Part shown: positions 1 to 4,427 of the stretch, piece by piece
Position numbering within the stretch: position 1 is the stretch's first letter
Layout: each line of letters opens with the position of its first letter
DNA from: an uncultured Oscillospiraceae bacterium
Lineage (GTDB): Bacteria > Bacillota > Clostridia > Oscillospirales > Acutalibacteraceae
Assembly (NCBI GenBank): GCA_910588415.1
Contig: CAJUPK010000156.1
Location: forward strand, 1-5,398
Length of the DNA: 5,398 nucleotides
Direction of reading: 5' to 3'
Translations under genes and position numbers: made by a program
The notes under the pieces: model-generated
Seen by the model: the letters and a program-made list of their open reading frames with translations, nothing else
Told to the model about the DNA's origin: nothing
Database searches by the model: none

Positions 1-464
1 TCTTTAAGGACGCGGCGCCGGAAATGTCCATCCCCTCTTGGGCGGTGCGGTACTGCGCTTCTTTGGAAGGCGTGGTAACGGTGCTGTCGGGCATGTCCGA
101 CGAAGCGCAGCTGCAGGACAACGTCTCTTACATGGCCGACTTTAAGCCCCTTTCGGACAGCGAGCGGGAAGTCATCGGCAAGGCGGTGGAGATTTTGGAC
201 AGCATCCCCACCATCCCCTGCACGGGCTGCAAATACTGCGTGGACGGCTGCCCCCAGAAGATCAACATTCCCGGGGTGATCTCCGCCATGAACCAGCTGA
301 CCCTGTACGGCGATTTAAACCGGGCCCAGGGCCAGTATAAGCACGCCGTGGGCGAGGGCGGCAAGGCCAGCGACTGCATCCAGTGCGGCGCCTGCCAGGG
401 CCACTGCCCCCAGCACCTGGAGATTATTGAACACCTGAAGGAGGTTGCTGGCAAGCTGGAGTAA
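1..464 (+). CDS. Aldo/keto reductase with C-terminal double [4Fe-4S] ferredoxin domain (3' part only)
   Basis: The frame is open to the left edge (first full codon at base 3), so this is the last 153 residues of a longer protein; the ATG at 24 is internal. The first part (PSWAVRYCASLEGVVTVLSGM, then a conserved Asn in QDNV) matches the last barrel strands and NADP-binding end of aldo/keto reductases. The tail has two CxxCxxCxxxCP motifs: Cys 73/76/79/83 and Cys 125/128/131/135 of the visible fragment. Each typically contributes to binding a [4Fe-4S] cluster, as in bacterial ferredoxin. This barrel-plus-ferredoxin layout is a common clostridial, probably cytoplasmic, oxidoreductase of mostly unknown substrate; the clusters presumably pass electrons to or from the NAD(P)H site. 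It stops with TAA at 462-464 and is followed by a terminator at 505-546, so it ends its transcription unit. Family assignment is firm; the substrate cannot be told. Confidence 0.93.
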   Translation, partial: FKDAAPEMSIPSWAVRYCASLEGVVTVLSGMSDEAQLQDNVSYMADFKPLSDSEREVIGKAVEILDSIPTIPCTGCKYCVDGCPQKINIPGVISAMNQLTLYGDLNRAQGQYKHAVGEGGKASDCIQCGACQGHCPQHLEIIEHLKEVAGKLE

Positions 465-504
465 GTCCTCTGGCCCTCCAGCGCTCCATCACCATAGTAA
501 ACAT

Positions 505-547
505 AAAAAGGGAAGCGGCTCTTGTGTGAGAAACGCTTCCCTTTTTT
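505..547. terminator. Rho-independent terminator, likely bidirectional
   Basis: A 13-bp perfect stem pairs 505-517 (AAAAAGGGAAGCG) with 534-546 (CGCTTCCCTTTTT). The 16-base loop can itself pair CTC 519-521 with GAG 528-530. On the plus strand the stem runs into T542-547 and would end the aldo/keto reductase transcript 40 bases after its stop. On the minus strand the A505-509 run gives the U-tract, so the same hairpin could end transcripts from the minus-strand lipoprotein gene that stops at 790. No better minus-strand terminator is visible in 548-789. Confidence 0.9.
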
Positions 548-789
548 GTTCCTATTTTGATTTATTGTTTCTGGAAACACGCCTTATAGGCTGATTGGAC
601 ATTTTTCCCGCTTTTTCACGGAATACCCACCCGCCCATTCAGAGGCGCTAAACCTTCCCTTGCCCATAGGCACAGCCCTGCCCTTACACGGCAGGTGTTT
701 CCCCAGGCAGCTATGAAAATCACTGCCTTTCTTTTACTGCAGCAGCGGTTGATGCAATCGCACAAGACACCCCAGCCAGCGAAACTCCA
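548..789. other. Gap between convergent genes with no supported gene
   Basis: With the terminator, this fills the 325-base gap between the aldo/keto reductase stop and the lipoprotein stop. It holds only weak structure: CCTGCC 677-682 with GGCAGG 690-695, and AGGCAG 705-710 with CTGCCT 723-728, the latter followed by TTCTTTT on the plus strand. Neither sits next to a plus-strand gene that would need a terminator. A short open frame at 695-880 has no ribosome site and runs antisense into the lipoprotein gene, so it is not called. I see no promoter, RNA gene or mobile element. Confidence 0.5.
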
Positions 790-1398
790 TTACTCCCCGC
801 TGCCAGTCCAGTCCACATCGTACTTTTTCTCCACCGCAAACTTAACCAGCTTCCCGTCCGTGTCAAAGTTCAGGTCATAACTGTATTCCAGGCCATACTT
901 CAGCCACATGTTCTCATCGCCCGTCCAGTCCGGGTACATCTCCCCAGCCTTGTCCCGGGTAAACTCTGTCACCGGTACGCCGTCAAACTCGATTGCCCCC
1001 AGCACCGCCGGGTCCTCCTCGCCGTACATTTGAAATTCCAGCCGGGCAATAACCGCCTGACCCAAGGGGATGGGCTCCTCCTCTGTGACAAAGGAGATGA
1101 AGGCAAAAATCGAATCGCTGACCCAAATACTGCCCCCTGTGTAATAAGACTCTGCCTCCAGCTCCTGGGCGGGGTCCACCATCACTTCTTGATAGTTCTC
1201 ATCCGTCCAGGTCACGTCCAGGCCCATGTCCAGCACAGCCTGCACCGTGGTCTCCCCCACCCGGATCTCCGTTCCGTTCAGGGTAACCGGACACAAGGTC
1301 TCTTCCGCCTTTTGAGAGGACGCGCCGCCCTCTTCGCATCCTGCCAGCAGCAGGAAGAGAAGCGCGCCCAGCAAAACCAGTATGTTCTTTCTTTTCAT
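790..1398 (-). CDS. Predicted lipoprotein of unknown function, 202 residues
   Basis: The protein opens with a classic type II signal peptide: positive MKRKN, a hydrophobic stretch at about residues 6-19 and the lipobox LLAG-C with Cys21. It should be lipid-anchored on the outer face of the cytoplasmic membrane. The mature part is acidic and has no further membrane segment. It begins with a Gly/Ser/Glu-rich linker (22-34), then a segment around residues 37-62 (VTLNGTEIRVGETTVQAVLD) of the kind that opens secreted beta-rich domains in Firmicutes. A second half holds several Trp and aromatic residues (EMYPDW, ENMWLKYG, YDVDW). No catalytic motif is recognised. The start at 1398 is fixed by AAAGGAG eight bases upstream and by the signal peptide; a longer frame to 1539 would bury the signal peptide and read through intergenic hairpins. 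The stop is TAA at 790-792. It is transcribed in the same direction as the gene at 1916-2602 but lies 517 bases downstream of it, so co-transcription is uncertain. Confidence 0.85.
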   Translation of the reverse strand: MKRKNILVLLGALLFLLLAGCEEGGASSQKAEETLCPVTLNGTEIRVGETTVQAVLDMGLDVTWTDENYQEVMVDPAQELEAESYYTGGSIWVSDSIFAFISFVTEEEPIPLGQAVIARLEFQMYGEEDPAVLGAIEFDGVPVTEFTRDKAGEMYPDWTGDENMWLKYGLEYSYDLNFDTDGKLVKFAVEKKYDVDWTGSGE

Positions 1399-1406
1399 GG
1401 TATATT

Positions 1407-1413
1407 CTCCTTT
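1407..1413 (-). promoter_or_regulatory. Ribosome binding site deciding the lipoprotein start
   Basis: The minus strand reads AAAGGAG here, with an eight-base spacer to the ATG at 1398-1396. This selects the 202-residue product over the 249-residue frame that opens at 1539, which has no such site. Confidence 0.85.
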
Positions 1414-1507
1414 GGTATGTATGGATTTTGAGATTTGGCCTGATGAGAGCAAAAGTAAAAGTTTTGTCCACTTTTTCAAAAGTGGCAGAGCGCGAGATAG
1501 AATCTCG

Positions 1508-1653
1508 CGGCCTTGCCGGAGTGCGCGCCCTGTGCGCACGGAGGCCTTATGCGTGCGTCAGCCCTTTTTAGCCATTTTCAAAGAAAATGGCTAAGTAAAT
1601 CTTACGCACTGGCAGGCCTGCAGACGCACAGGACGCGTCCTCCGGCAAGGCCG
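1508..1653. repeat. 146-bp imperfect palindrome centred at base 1581
   Basis: The arms 1508-1579 and 1583-1653 are inverted copies of each other with one indel; by eye, roughly three quarters of positions match. The ends are perfect: CGGCCTTGCCGGA 1508-1520 against 1641-1653. The centre is also perfect: TTAGCCATTTTC 1568-1579 against GAAAATGGCTAA 1583-1594 around an AAA loop. Matching blocks between them include CCTGTGCG, AGGCCT and GTGCGT. Smaller alternative stems exist inside each arm (GTGCGC 1521-1526 with 1534-1539; the self-complementary GGACGCGTCC at 1631-1640), so it may fold as one long cruciform or several hairpins. Confidence 0.8.
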
Positions 1654-1685
1654 TGGAGCGCTGCTCCACACCACGCAAGGGGCAC

Positions 1686-1739
1686 TTGACATTGCGCCCT
1701 GGGGGGCGCAAGTCCCGTTGACGTTGCCTGCGGCAAGTC
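1686..1739. repeat. Two tandem hairpin modules TTGAC-N-TTGC...GCAA-GTC
   Basis: Module one: TTGAC 1686-1690, single base A1691, TTGCGCCC 1692-1699, loop TGGG, GGGCGCAA 1704-1711, GTC 1712-1714. Module two, 32 bases later: TTGAC 1718-1722, single base G1723, TTGCC 1724-1728, loop TGC, GGCAA 1732-1736, GTC 1737-1739. In both, GAC pairs with GTC across one unpaired base before the main stem. Stem length and loop differ while the flanks are conserved, as expected for related structured units rather than a recent exact duplication. Confidence 0.7.
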
Positions 1740-1797
1740 ATTTCCCTCGACCGCGAAGCGGTCGCCTTTCCTGCGGAAAGTACAGGAAAACTCCTGC

Positions 1798-1854
1798 CTG
1801 GGCGGCATGATGGCAGCTGGGTGGCAGCAGGTGGTGATGCTGGCTGCCGCCCAG
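1798..1854. repeat. 10-bp inverted repeat with 37-base spacer
   Basis: CTGGGCGGCA at 1798-1807 is perfectly complementary to TGCCGCCCAG at 1845-1854. The spacer contains the direct repeat TGGCAGC at 1811-1817 and 1822-1828. It lies just downstream of the stop of the membrane-protein gene (1916, minus strand). A smaller stem, GCACAA 1889-1894 with TTGTGC 1903-1908, sits closer to that stop. Neither has a U-tract on the minus strand, so neither is a convincing terminator. Confidence 0.6.
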
Positions 1855-1915
1855 CCAATATAGGAGCCACTACCTGCTTCCACCCAACGCACAAGGGGCT
1901 TTTTGTGCTCCCGGT

Positions 1916-2602
1916 TTACAGCAGCTCACGCCCTTTGGGGCAATATCGCTTAATCAGCTCTTGGGTCTGGCCCAGCTGTTTGGCGTTTTCCAGGAAAATT
2001 TTGCCGCTGGGGCTTTGAGCCGCCGCGGCTGTGCCCTCCCGGTACTCCACCACCAGGGAGACGCCCACACCCAGGTTCTGCCGCACCCGAGTGTCGCCGA
2101 TGCTGTAGCCCACCCGGGTGGACTCCTCTTTCGCGCTAAGCCGCTGGATGTCCGCCACCCGGAACACCTGGCAGCCGCCCCGGAAATAGAGCCAATAGTC
2201 CGGCCCCACGGTCAGCCTGGCCGGGTATTTATCGGAAGCGCTGTTGAGAAAATCCACATGGCCAGTCTGGGATGCTTGGCGAACAAAAGCCGCCTGGTCC
2301 CCGGCCCCCAGCTCCGCCAGGGCTTTCTCATAAGCAGCCCGGACCTTTTTCATGGAAACCGTGCGGGTCTGCAGCCAAAAGCACAGCCAGATGAACACCG
2401 CGAAGCCCAATCCGATGAGAAAATGAACCCGCAGTACATAGGTCCAGTCGTAACCCACCACAAAGCCCAGCGCCACCATGCCTGCCACACTGAGAGCCAT
2501 CCATAGAGGGGTCTTTTTCATGAGCCTCCGGTTGAAGGCCTTGAAAACCGGCTGGTAGTCCTCCATTTCCCTTTCCAGCCATTGTGAAAGATCGTTGTCC
2601 AT
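1916..2602 (-). CDS. Two-helix membrane protein of unknown function, 228 residues
   Basis: No family was recognised with confidence. The N-terminal 30 residues are cytoplasm-like and charged (DLSQWLEREMEDY, then RRLMKK). Two hydrophobic helices follow at about residues 32-50 and 57-77, separated by a short aromatic turn (YDWTY) and closed by basic residues (QTRTVSMKKVR). A helical segment (84-112) leads to a C-terminal soluble region of about 110 residues, with a beta-rich start (ARLTVGPDYWLYFRGG) and VADIQRLSAKEES. That pattern resembles membrane-anchored PH-like or GRAM-like domains, but this is only an impression. With a two-helix hairpin, both ends would lie on the same side, probably the cytoplasm. 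The start at 2602 is chosen because AAAGGAGG lies eight bases upstream; a start at 2644 would add 14 residues with no site of its own. The stop is TAA at 1916-1918. Confidence 0.82.
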   Translation of the reverse strand: MDNDLSQWLEREMEDYQPVFKAFNRRLMKKTPLWMALSVAGMVALGFVVGYDWTYVLRVHFLIGLGFAVFIWLCFWLQTRTVSMKKVRAAYEKALAELGAGDQAAFVRQASQTGHVDFLNSASDKYPARLTVGPDYWLYFRGGCQVFRVADIQRLSAKEESTRVGYSIGDTRVRQNLGVGVSLVVEYREGTAAAAQSPSGKIFLENAKQLGQTQELIKRYCPKGRELL

Positions 2603-2610
2603 GCAGGAAG

Positions 2611-2618
2611 CCTCCTTT
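2611..2618 (-). promoter_or_regulatory. Ribosome binding site deciding the 1916-2602 start
   Basis: The minus strand reads AAAGGAGG, a near-perfect anti-16S match, eight bases before the ATG at 2602-2600. It overrules the upstream in-frame ATG at 2644. Confidence 0.9.
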
Positions 2619-2644
2619 ATAAGTTCTATGATTCTATATGGCAT

Positions 2645-2673
2645 ATTTTAGCATATTGTGGGCCATAGCGCAA
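2645..2673 (-). promoter_or_regulatory. Candidate sigma-70 promoter for the 1916-2602 gene
   Basis: On the minus strand TTGCGC (2673-2668) and TAAAAT (2650-2645) are separated by 17 bases. The -10 is a 5/6 match and the -35 only 3/6. Transcription would start near 2638, about 36 bases before the ATG. Other AT-rich hexamers lie nearby (for example TAGAAT closer to the gene), so the exact site is uncertain. Confidence 0.4.
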
Positions 2674-2727
2674 GAGGCGGAAGGCTGCGGCTTTGGCCGC
2701 GTGCAGAAATTGTCCCTGCCTCTTGCC

Positions 2728-2756
2728 TTGCCATGGGATGAGTTTTGTGTTATACT
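2728..2756 (+). promoter_or_regulatory. Sigma-70 promoter of the AEC carrier operon
   Basis: TTGCCA (2728-2733, 5/6 match) is followed after exactly 17 bases by TATACT (2751-2756, 5/6 match). TG at 2748-2749 gives an extended -10. The start site would be near 2763, a few bases before the first repeat stem at 2767, leaving a leader of about 314 bases before the ATG at 3077. It is divergent from the minus-strand promoter candidate at 2645-2673, with the -35 boxes about 55 bases apart. Confidence 0.7.
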
Positions 2757-2768
2757 AAAGATACATAA

Positions 2769-3015
2769 TACACGACACGTAGTATGCGGGTAGATGCGGT
2801 CTCTGTGGTCGTGTATTGGAATGTATCGCTTTCAGCGCTACATTCCCCTGCTTTTGATGGCACACTGTACATGACACTATACTATGCGGGTAGATGCGGT
2901 CTCTATGGTCGTGTATTGGAATGTATCGCTTTCAGCGCTACATTCCCCTGCTTTTGATAGCGCACTGTACGTGACACATACTGTGCGAGTGGATGTAGTT
3001 TCTATGGTCGTGTAC
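2769..3015 (+). repeat. Tandem 99/100-bp repeat, about 2.5 units
   Basis: The unit core starts TATGCGGGTAGATGCGGTCT. Copy one is 2783-2882, copy two 2883-2982 (period 100), and copy three begins at 2982 with period 99 and stops near 3015. A stretch resembling the end of a unit (TACACGACACGT, 2769-2780) precedes copy one. Copies one and two differ at 4 of 95 aligned bases (2783-2877 against 2883-2977); copy three differs from copy two at 7 of 33. All of these differences are transitions. A single T in the run before copy two (ACACTATAC against ACACATAC before copy three) accounts for the 100 versus 99 spacing. This is too few and too long to be a CRISPR array. The array fills most of the predicted operon leader. 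Confidence 0.95.
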
Positions 3016-3063
3016 TGTGCGGGAAAATTATGGTGGTGTACGGGAGACCGTTAACGATGACTT

Positions 3064-3068
3064 GGGAG
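3064..3068 (+). promoter_or_regulatory. Ribosome binding site deciding the AEC carrier start
   Basis: GGGAG lies eight bases before the ATG at 3077-3079. It favours that start over the in-frame GTG at 3017, which lies at the ragged end of the repeat array, has no ribosome site, and would put a polar 20-residue tail before the first membrane helix. Confidence 0.75.
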
Positions 3069-3076
3069 TGGATGGA

Positions 3077-4015
3077 ATGGAGAGCCTTTTTATTGCCCTG
3101 GATACGGTTTTGCCCCTGTTTTTCATGATGCTGGTGGGACTGGCTGTGCGGCTGGCCGGACTGCTGAACGAGGCCTCTGCCCGACAGGTCAACAAGGTAA
3201 TTTTTAAGACCTTTCTGCCCCTGCTGGTGTTTATAAATATCTATAATTCTGATTTGACCGCGGACCTGCGCAGCGACCTGCTGTTTTTTGGGGCGGCTGG
3301 CGTGCTGATTGAATTTTTGGTCTCTTTGGTGCTGGTGCTGCTTACCGAGCAGGACAACGCCAAGCGGGGCGTGATGCTGCAGGGGATGTTCCGCAGCAAT
3401 TTTGTGCTGTATGGTATTCCCATCACCACAGCCCTGTTCGGCAGCCAGGCCGCGGGTATGGCCTCTGTGCTGATCGCTGTCATTATCCCCATGTTTAACG
3501 CCCTGGCCGTGCTGGCCCTGGAGATGTTTAACGGCCAGCGGCCCAACCTGTGGAAAGTGCTGGGCGGCATTGTGACCAATCCTTTAATTTTGGCCTCGGC
3601 GGCGGGGATTCTCTGCAACTGGCTGGGATTCACCCTGCCCAACCCGGTCTATGAGACCGTGTCCTCCTTGGGGGGCATTGCCACTCCCCTGGCCTTTGTG
3701 GTGCTGGGGGCCTCCCTAAACTTTGGGGACACCGGCCGTTGCCTGCGGCCCCTGCTGCTGACCCTGCTGGTAAAGCTGCTGGTCTACCCCGCCGCCTTTA
3801 TTGGGGCAGGCATTGGGCTGGGCTTCCGGGGGCCAGAGCTGGCGGTGATTCTGACGCTGTTCGGCTCTCCCATCGCGGTGTCCTCCTTTACCATGGCCCA
3901 GCAGATGGGGGGCGATGACCAGCTGGCCGGACAGCTGGTGGTGTTCAGCTCTGTGCTGTCCATTGGAACCATGTTTTTGCTGATTTGGGGGTTAAAGTAT
4001 TTTGCATTTTTCTGA
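3077..4015 (+). CDS. AEC (auxin efflux carrier) family transporter, 312 residues
   Basis: This is a polytopic inner-membrane carrier of normal length for bacterial AEC proteins, with about ten hydrophobic segments in two halves: roughly residues 8-28, 41-57, 68-90, 104-121 and 127-149, then 161-181, 195-215, 225-249, 254-276 and 286-308. Family hallmarks are visible: the early PLLVFINIYNSDL segment, RSNFVLYGIPI at 106-116, TNPLILASAAGI at 167-178, and the C-terminal GSPIAVSSFTMAQQMGGD at 263-280 with AGQLVVFSSVLS after it. Bacterial members include malate and malonate permeases of the MleP/MdcF type, so an organic-acid substrate is plausible but cannot be read from the sequence. The start at 3077 rests on GGGAG and on the first helix. 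The end overlaps the next gene by 14 bases, suggesting translational coupling. It is the first gene of a likely operon that also contains aconitase, and it follows the unusual repeat leader. Confidence 0.92.
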   Translation: MESLFIALDTVLPLFFMMLVGLAVRLAGLLNEASARQVNKVIFKTFLPLLVFINIYNSDLTADLRSDLLFFGAAGVLIEFLVSLVLVLLTEQDNAKRGVMLQGMFRSNFVLYGIPITTALFGSQAAGMASVLIAVIIPMFNALAVLALEMFNGQRPNLWKVLGGIVTNPLILASAAGILCNWLGFTLPNPVYETVSSLGGIATPLAFVVLGASLNFGDTGRCLRPLLLTLLVKLLVYPAAFIGAGIGLGFRGPELAVILTLFGSPIAVSSFTMAQQMGGDDQLAGQLVVFSSVLSIGTMFLLIWGLKYFAFF

Positions 4016-4388
4016 TGTCATAGACGAAAAGATTCTGCTTTTCTTTGAGAAAAAGCCCGGGGCCCTGCCCATCTATGAAGCGCTGATGGAGGAGCTTGAA
4101 AAAGCCTGCGGCAGCTTCCAGGTACAGGTAAAGGCCACCCAAATCTCCTTTTTCCGGCGGCGCATGTTTGCCTGCGCTTCCTTTAACCGGGTGCGGCCGG
4201 GGATAAAGGGCGATTTCCTCACCGTCACCTTTGGGCTGGGCTATCAAGCGCACTCCCCCAGGCTCATTGTTACAGAGCCGTACCCTGGCCGCTGGACCCA
4301 TCACGCGGTGCTGGCCGGGCCTGAGGAGATTGACCCGGAGCTGTTGGGCTGGCTGCGGGAGGCCTATGATTTTGCCGCCGTTAAATAG
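4002..4388 (+). CDS. Small DUF5655-like protein, 128 residues
   Basis: Seen in the protein: an N-terminal helix (VIDEKILLFFEKKPGALPIYEALME, about 6-30), a central strand with a basic patch (KATQISFFRRRMFA, Lys44, Gln47, Arg52-54), then HSPR at 84-87, a GRWTHH signature at 96-101, and a closing D-x(5)-W-L-x-x-AY helix (111-122). From memory, this order of KxxQ-x(4)-RRR-F, SPR, W-x-HH and WL-x-x-AY matches the DUF5655 family, soluble proteins of unknown function; the family name should be confirmed. No membrane segment or signal peptide is present. Translation probably starts at a TTG (4002) inside the carrier gene, with GGGGG at 3987-3991 upstream. The next in-frame ATG (residue 29) would cut away the first conserved helix. 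The 14-base overlap argues for co-expression with the carrier; the functional link is unknown. Confidence 0.8.
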   Translation: MHFSDVIDEKILLFFEKKPGALPIYEALMEELEKACGSFQVQVKATQISFFRRRMFACASFNRVRPGIKGDFLTVTFGLGYQAHSPRLIVTEPYPGRWTHHAVLAGPEEIDPELLGWLREAYDFAAVK

Positions 4389-4427
4389 CGCCCTGCTGTT
4401 ATTCTGCACCTTTGGGAGGGAAGTCCG

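Larger units (their letters stand above)
1461..1796. repeat. Intergenic array of successive hairpins
   Basis: Most of the 517-base gap between two minus-strand genes is inverted repeats placed almost end to end. The stems are: 1468-1475/1478-1485 (CCACTTTT); 1491-1498/1502-1509 (CGCGAGAT, 8 bp); the large palindrome 1508-1653; 1653-1659/1663-1669 (GTGGAGC); 1688-1714; 1720-1739; 1748-1754/1758-1764 (CGACCGC, GAA loop); 1766-1771/1775-1780 (CTTTCC, TGC loop); and 1783-1787/1792-1796 (CAGGA). None is followed by a clear U-tract on either strand, so this is not simply a terminator. Such palindromic DNA may be a dispersed intergenic element of this bacterial group or a structured RNA in the minus-strand transcript; the sequence alone does not decide. 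Open frames crossing it are composition artefacts. Confidence 0.75.
2763..3076 (+). promoter_or_regulatory. Structured 5' leader of the AEC carrier operon, candidate cis-regulatory RNA
   Basis: Each of the three units has a stem ending in GTCGTGTA-type sequence. Unit one pairs 2767-2776 with 2808-2817 (10 bp). Unit two pairs 2867-2875 with 2908-2916 (9 bp, two G-U). Unit three pairs 2967-2975 with 3007-3015 (9 bp, two G-U). Loops are 31, 32 and 31 bases. In units one and two a hairpin follows directly: GGAATGTA with TACATTCC, a one-by-one mismatch, then CGCT with AGCG and a TTC loop (2818-2846 and 2918-2946, identical). Unit three lacks it and runs into the gene's translation start. The hairpins are followed by CCCTGCTTTTGAT, a poor U-tract, so attenuation is possible but not evident. 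No known riboswitch class fits. The same DNA has short reading frames, so the RNA interpretation is not proven. Confidence 0.5.

Noticed and set aside
128..580. Minus-strand 150-codon frame opposite the aldo/keto reductase
   Set aside because: It is a shadow of a certain gene, runs through the terminator, and has no recognisable domain.
695..880. Plus-strand 61-codon frame
   Set aside because: No ribosome site or promoter, and it runs antisense into the lipoprotein gene.
1399..1480. Promoter for the lipoprotein gene
   Set aside because: No -35/-10 pair with reasonable matches and spacing was found upstream of 1398 on the minus strand; only weak AT-rich hexamers occur.
1399..1539. N-terminal extension of the minus-strand lipoprotein frame to 1539
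   Set aside because: It would place 47 residues before a clear lipoprotein signal peptide, reads through hairpins, and has no ribosome site; AAAGGAG marks the start at 1398.
1568..1894. Minus-strand open frames of 108 and 96 codons in the hairpin region
   Set aside because: They cross many inverted repeats, have Arg/Pro/Cys/Ala-rich composition typical of GC-rich non-coding DNA, and lack ribosome sites.
1461..1908. MITE or insertion sequence
   Set aside because: No matching terminal inverted repeats at the outer borders, no target duplication found, and no transposase remnant; a dispersed palindromic element remains possible.
2769..3015. CRISPR array
   Set aside because: The units are about 100 bp, nearly identical across their whole length with no variable spacers, and no cas gene is present.
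3028..3039. Adjacent Trp codons (TGG TGG) in the short frame ending at 3054, as a tryptophan attenuator leader peptide
   Set aside because: No terminator/antiterminator pair follows, there is no ribosome site before the frame, and the operon is not a tryptophan operon.
3017..3076. GTG start at 3017 for the AEC carrier
   Set aside because: It sits in the end of the repeat array without a ribosome site; ATG 3077 has GGGAG at the right distance and starts just before the first membrane helix.
2763..3076. Known tandem riboswitch such as glycine
   Set aside because: I could not find the conserved core sequences of glycine or other familiar riboswitches; the repeat core does not match any class I know.
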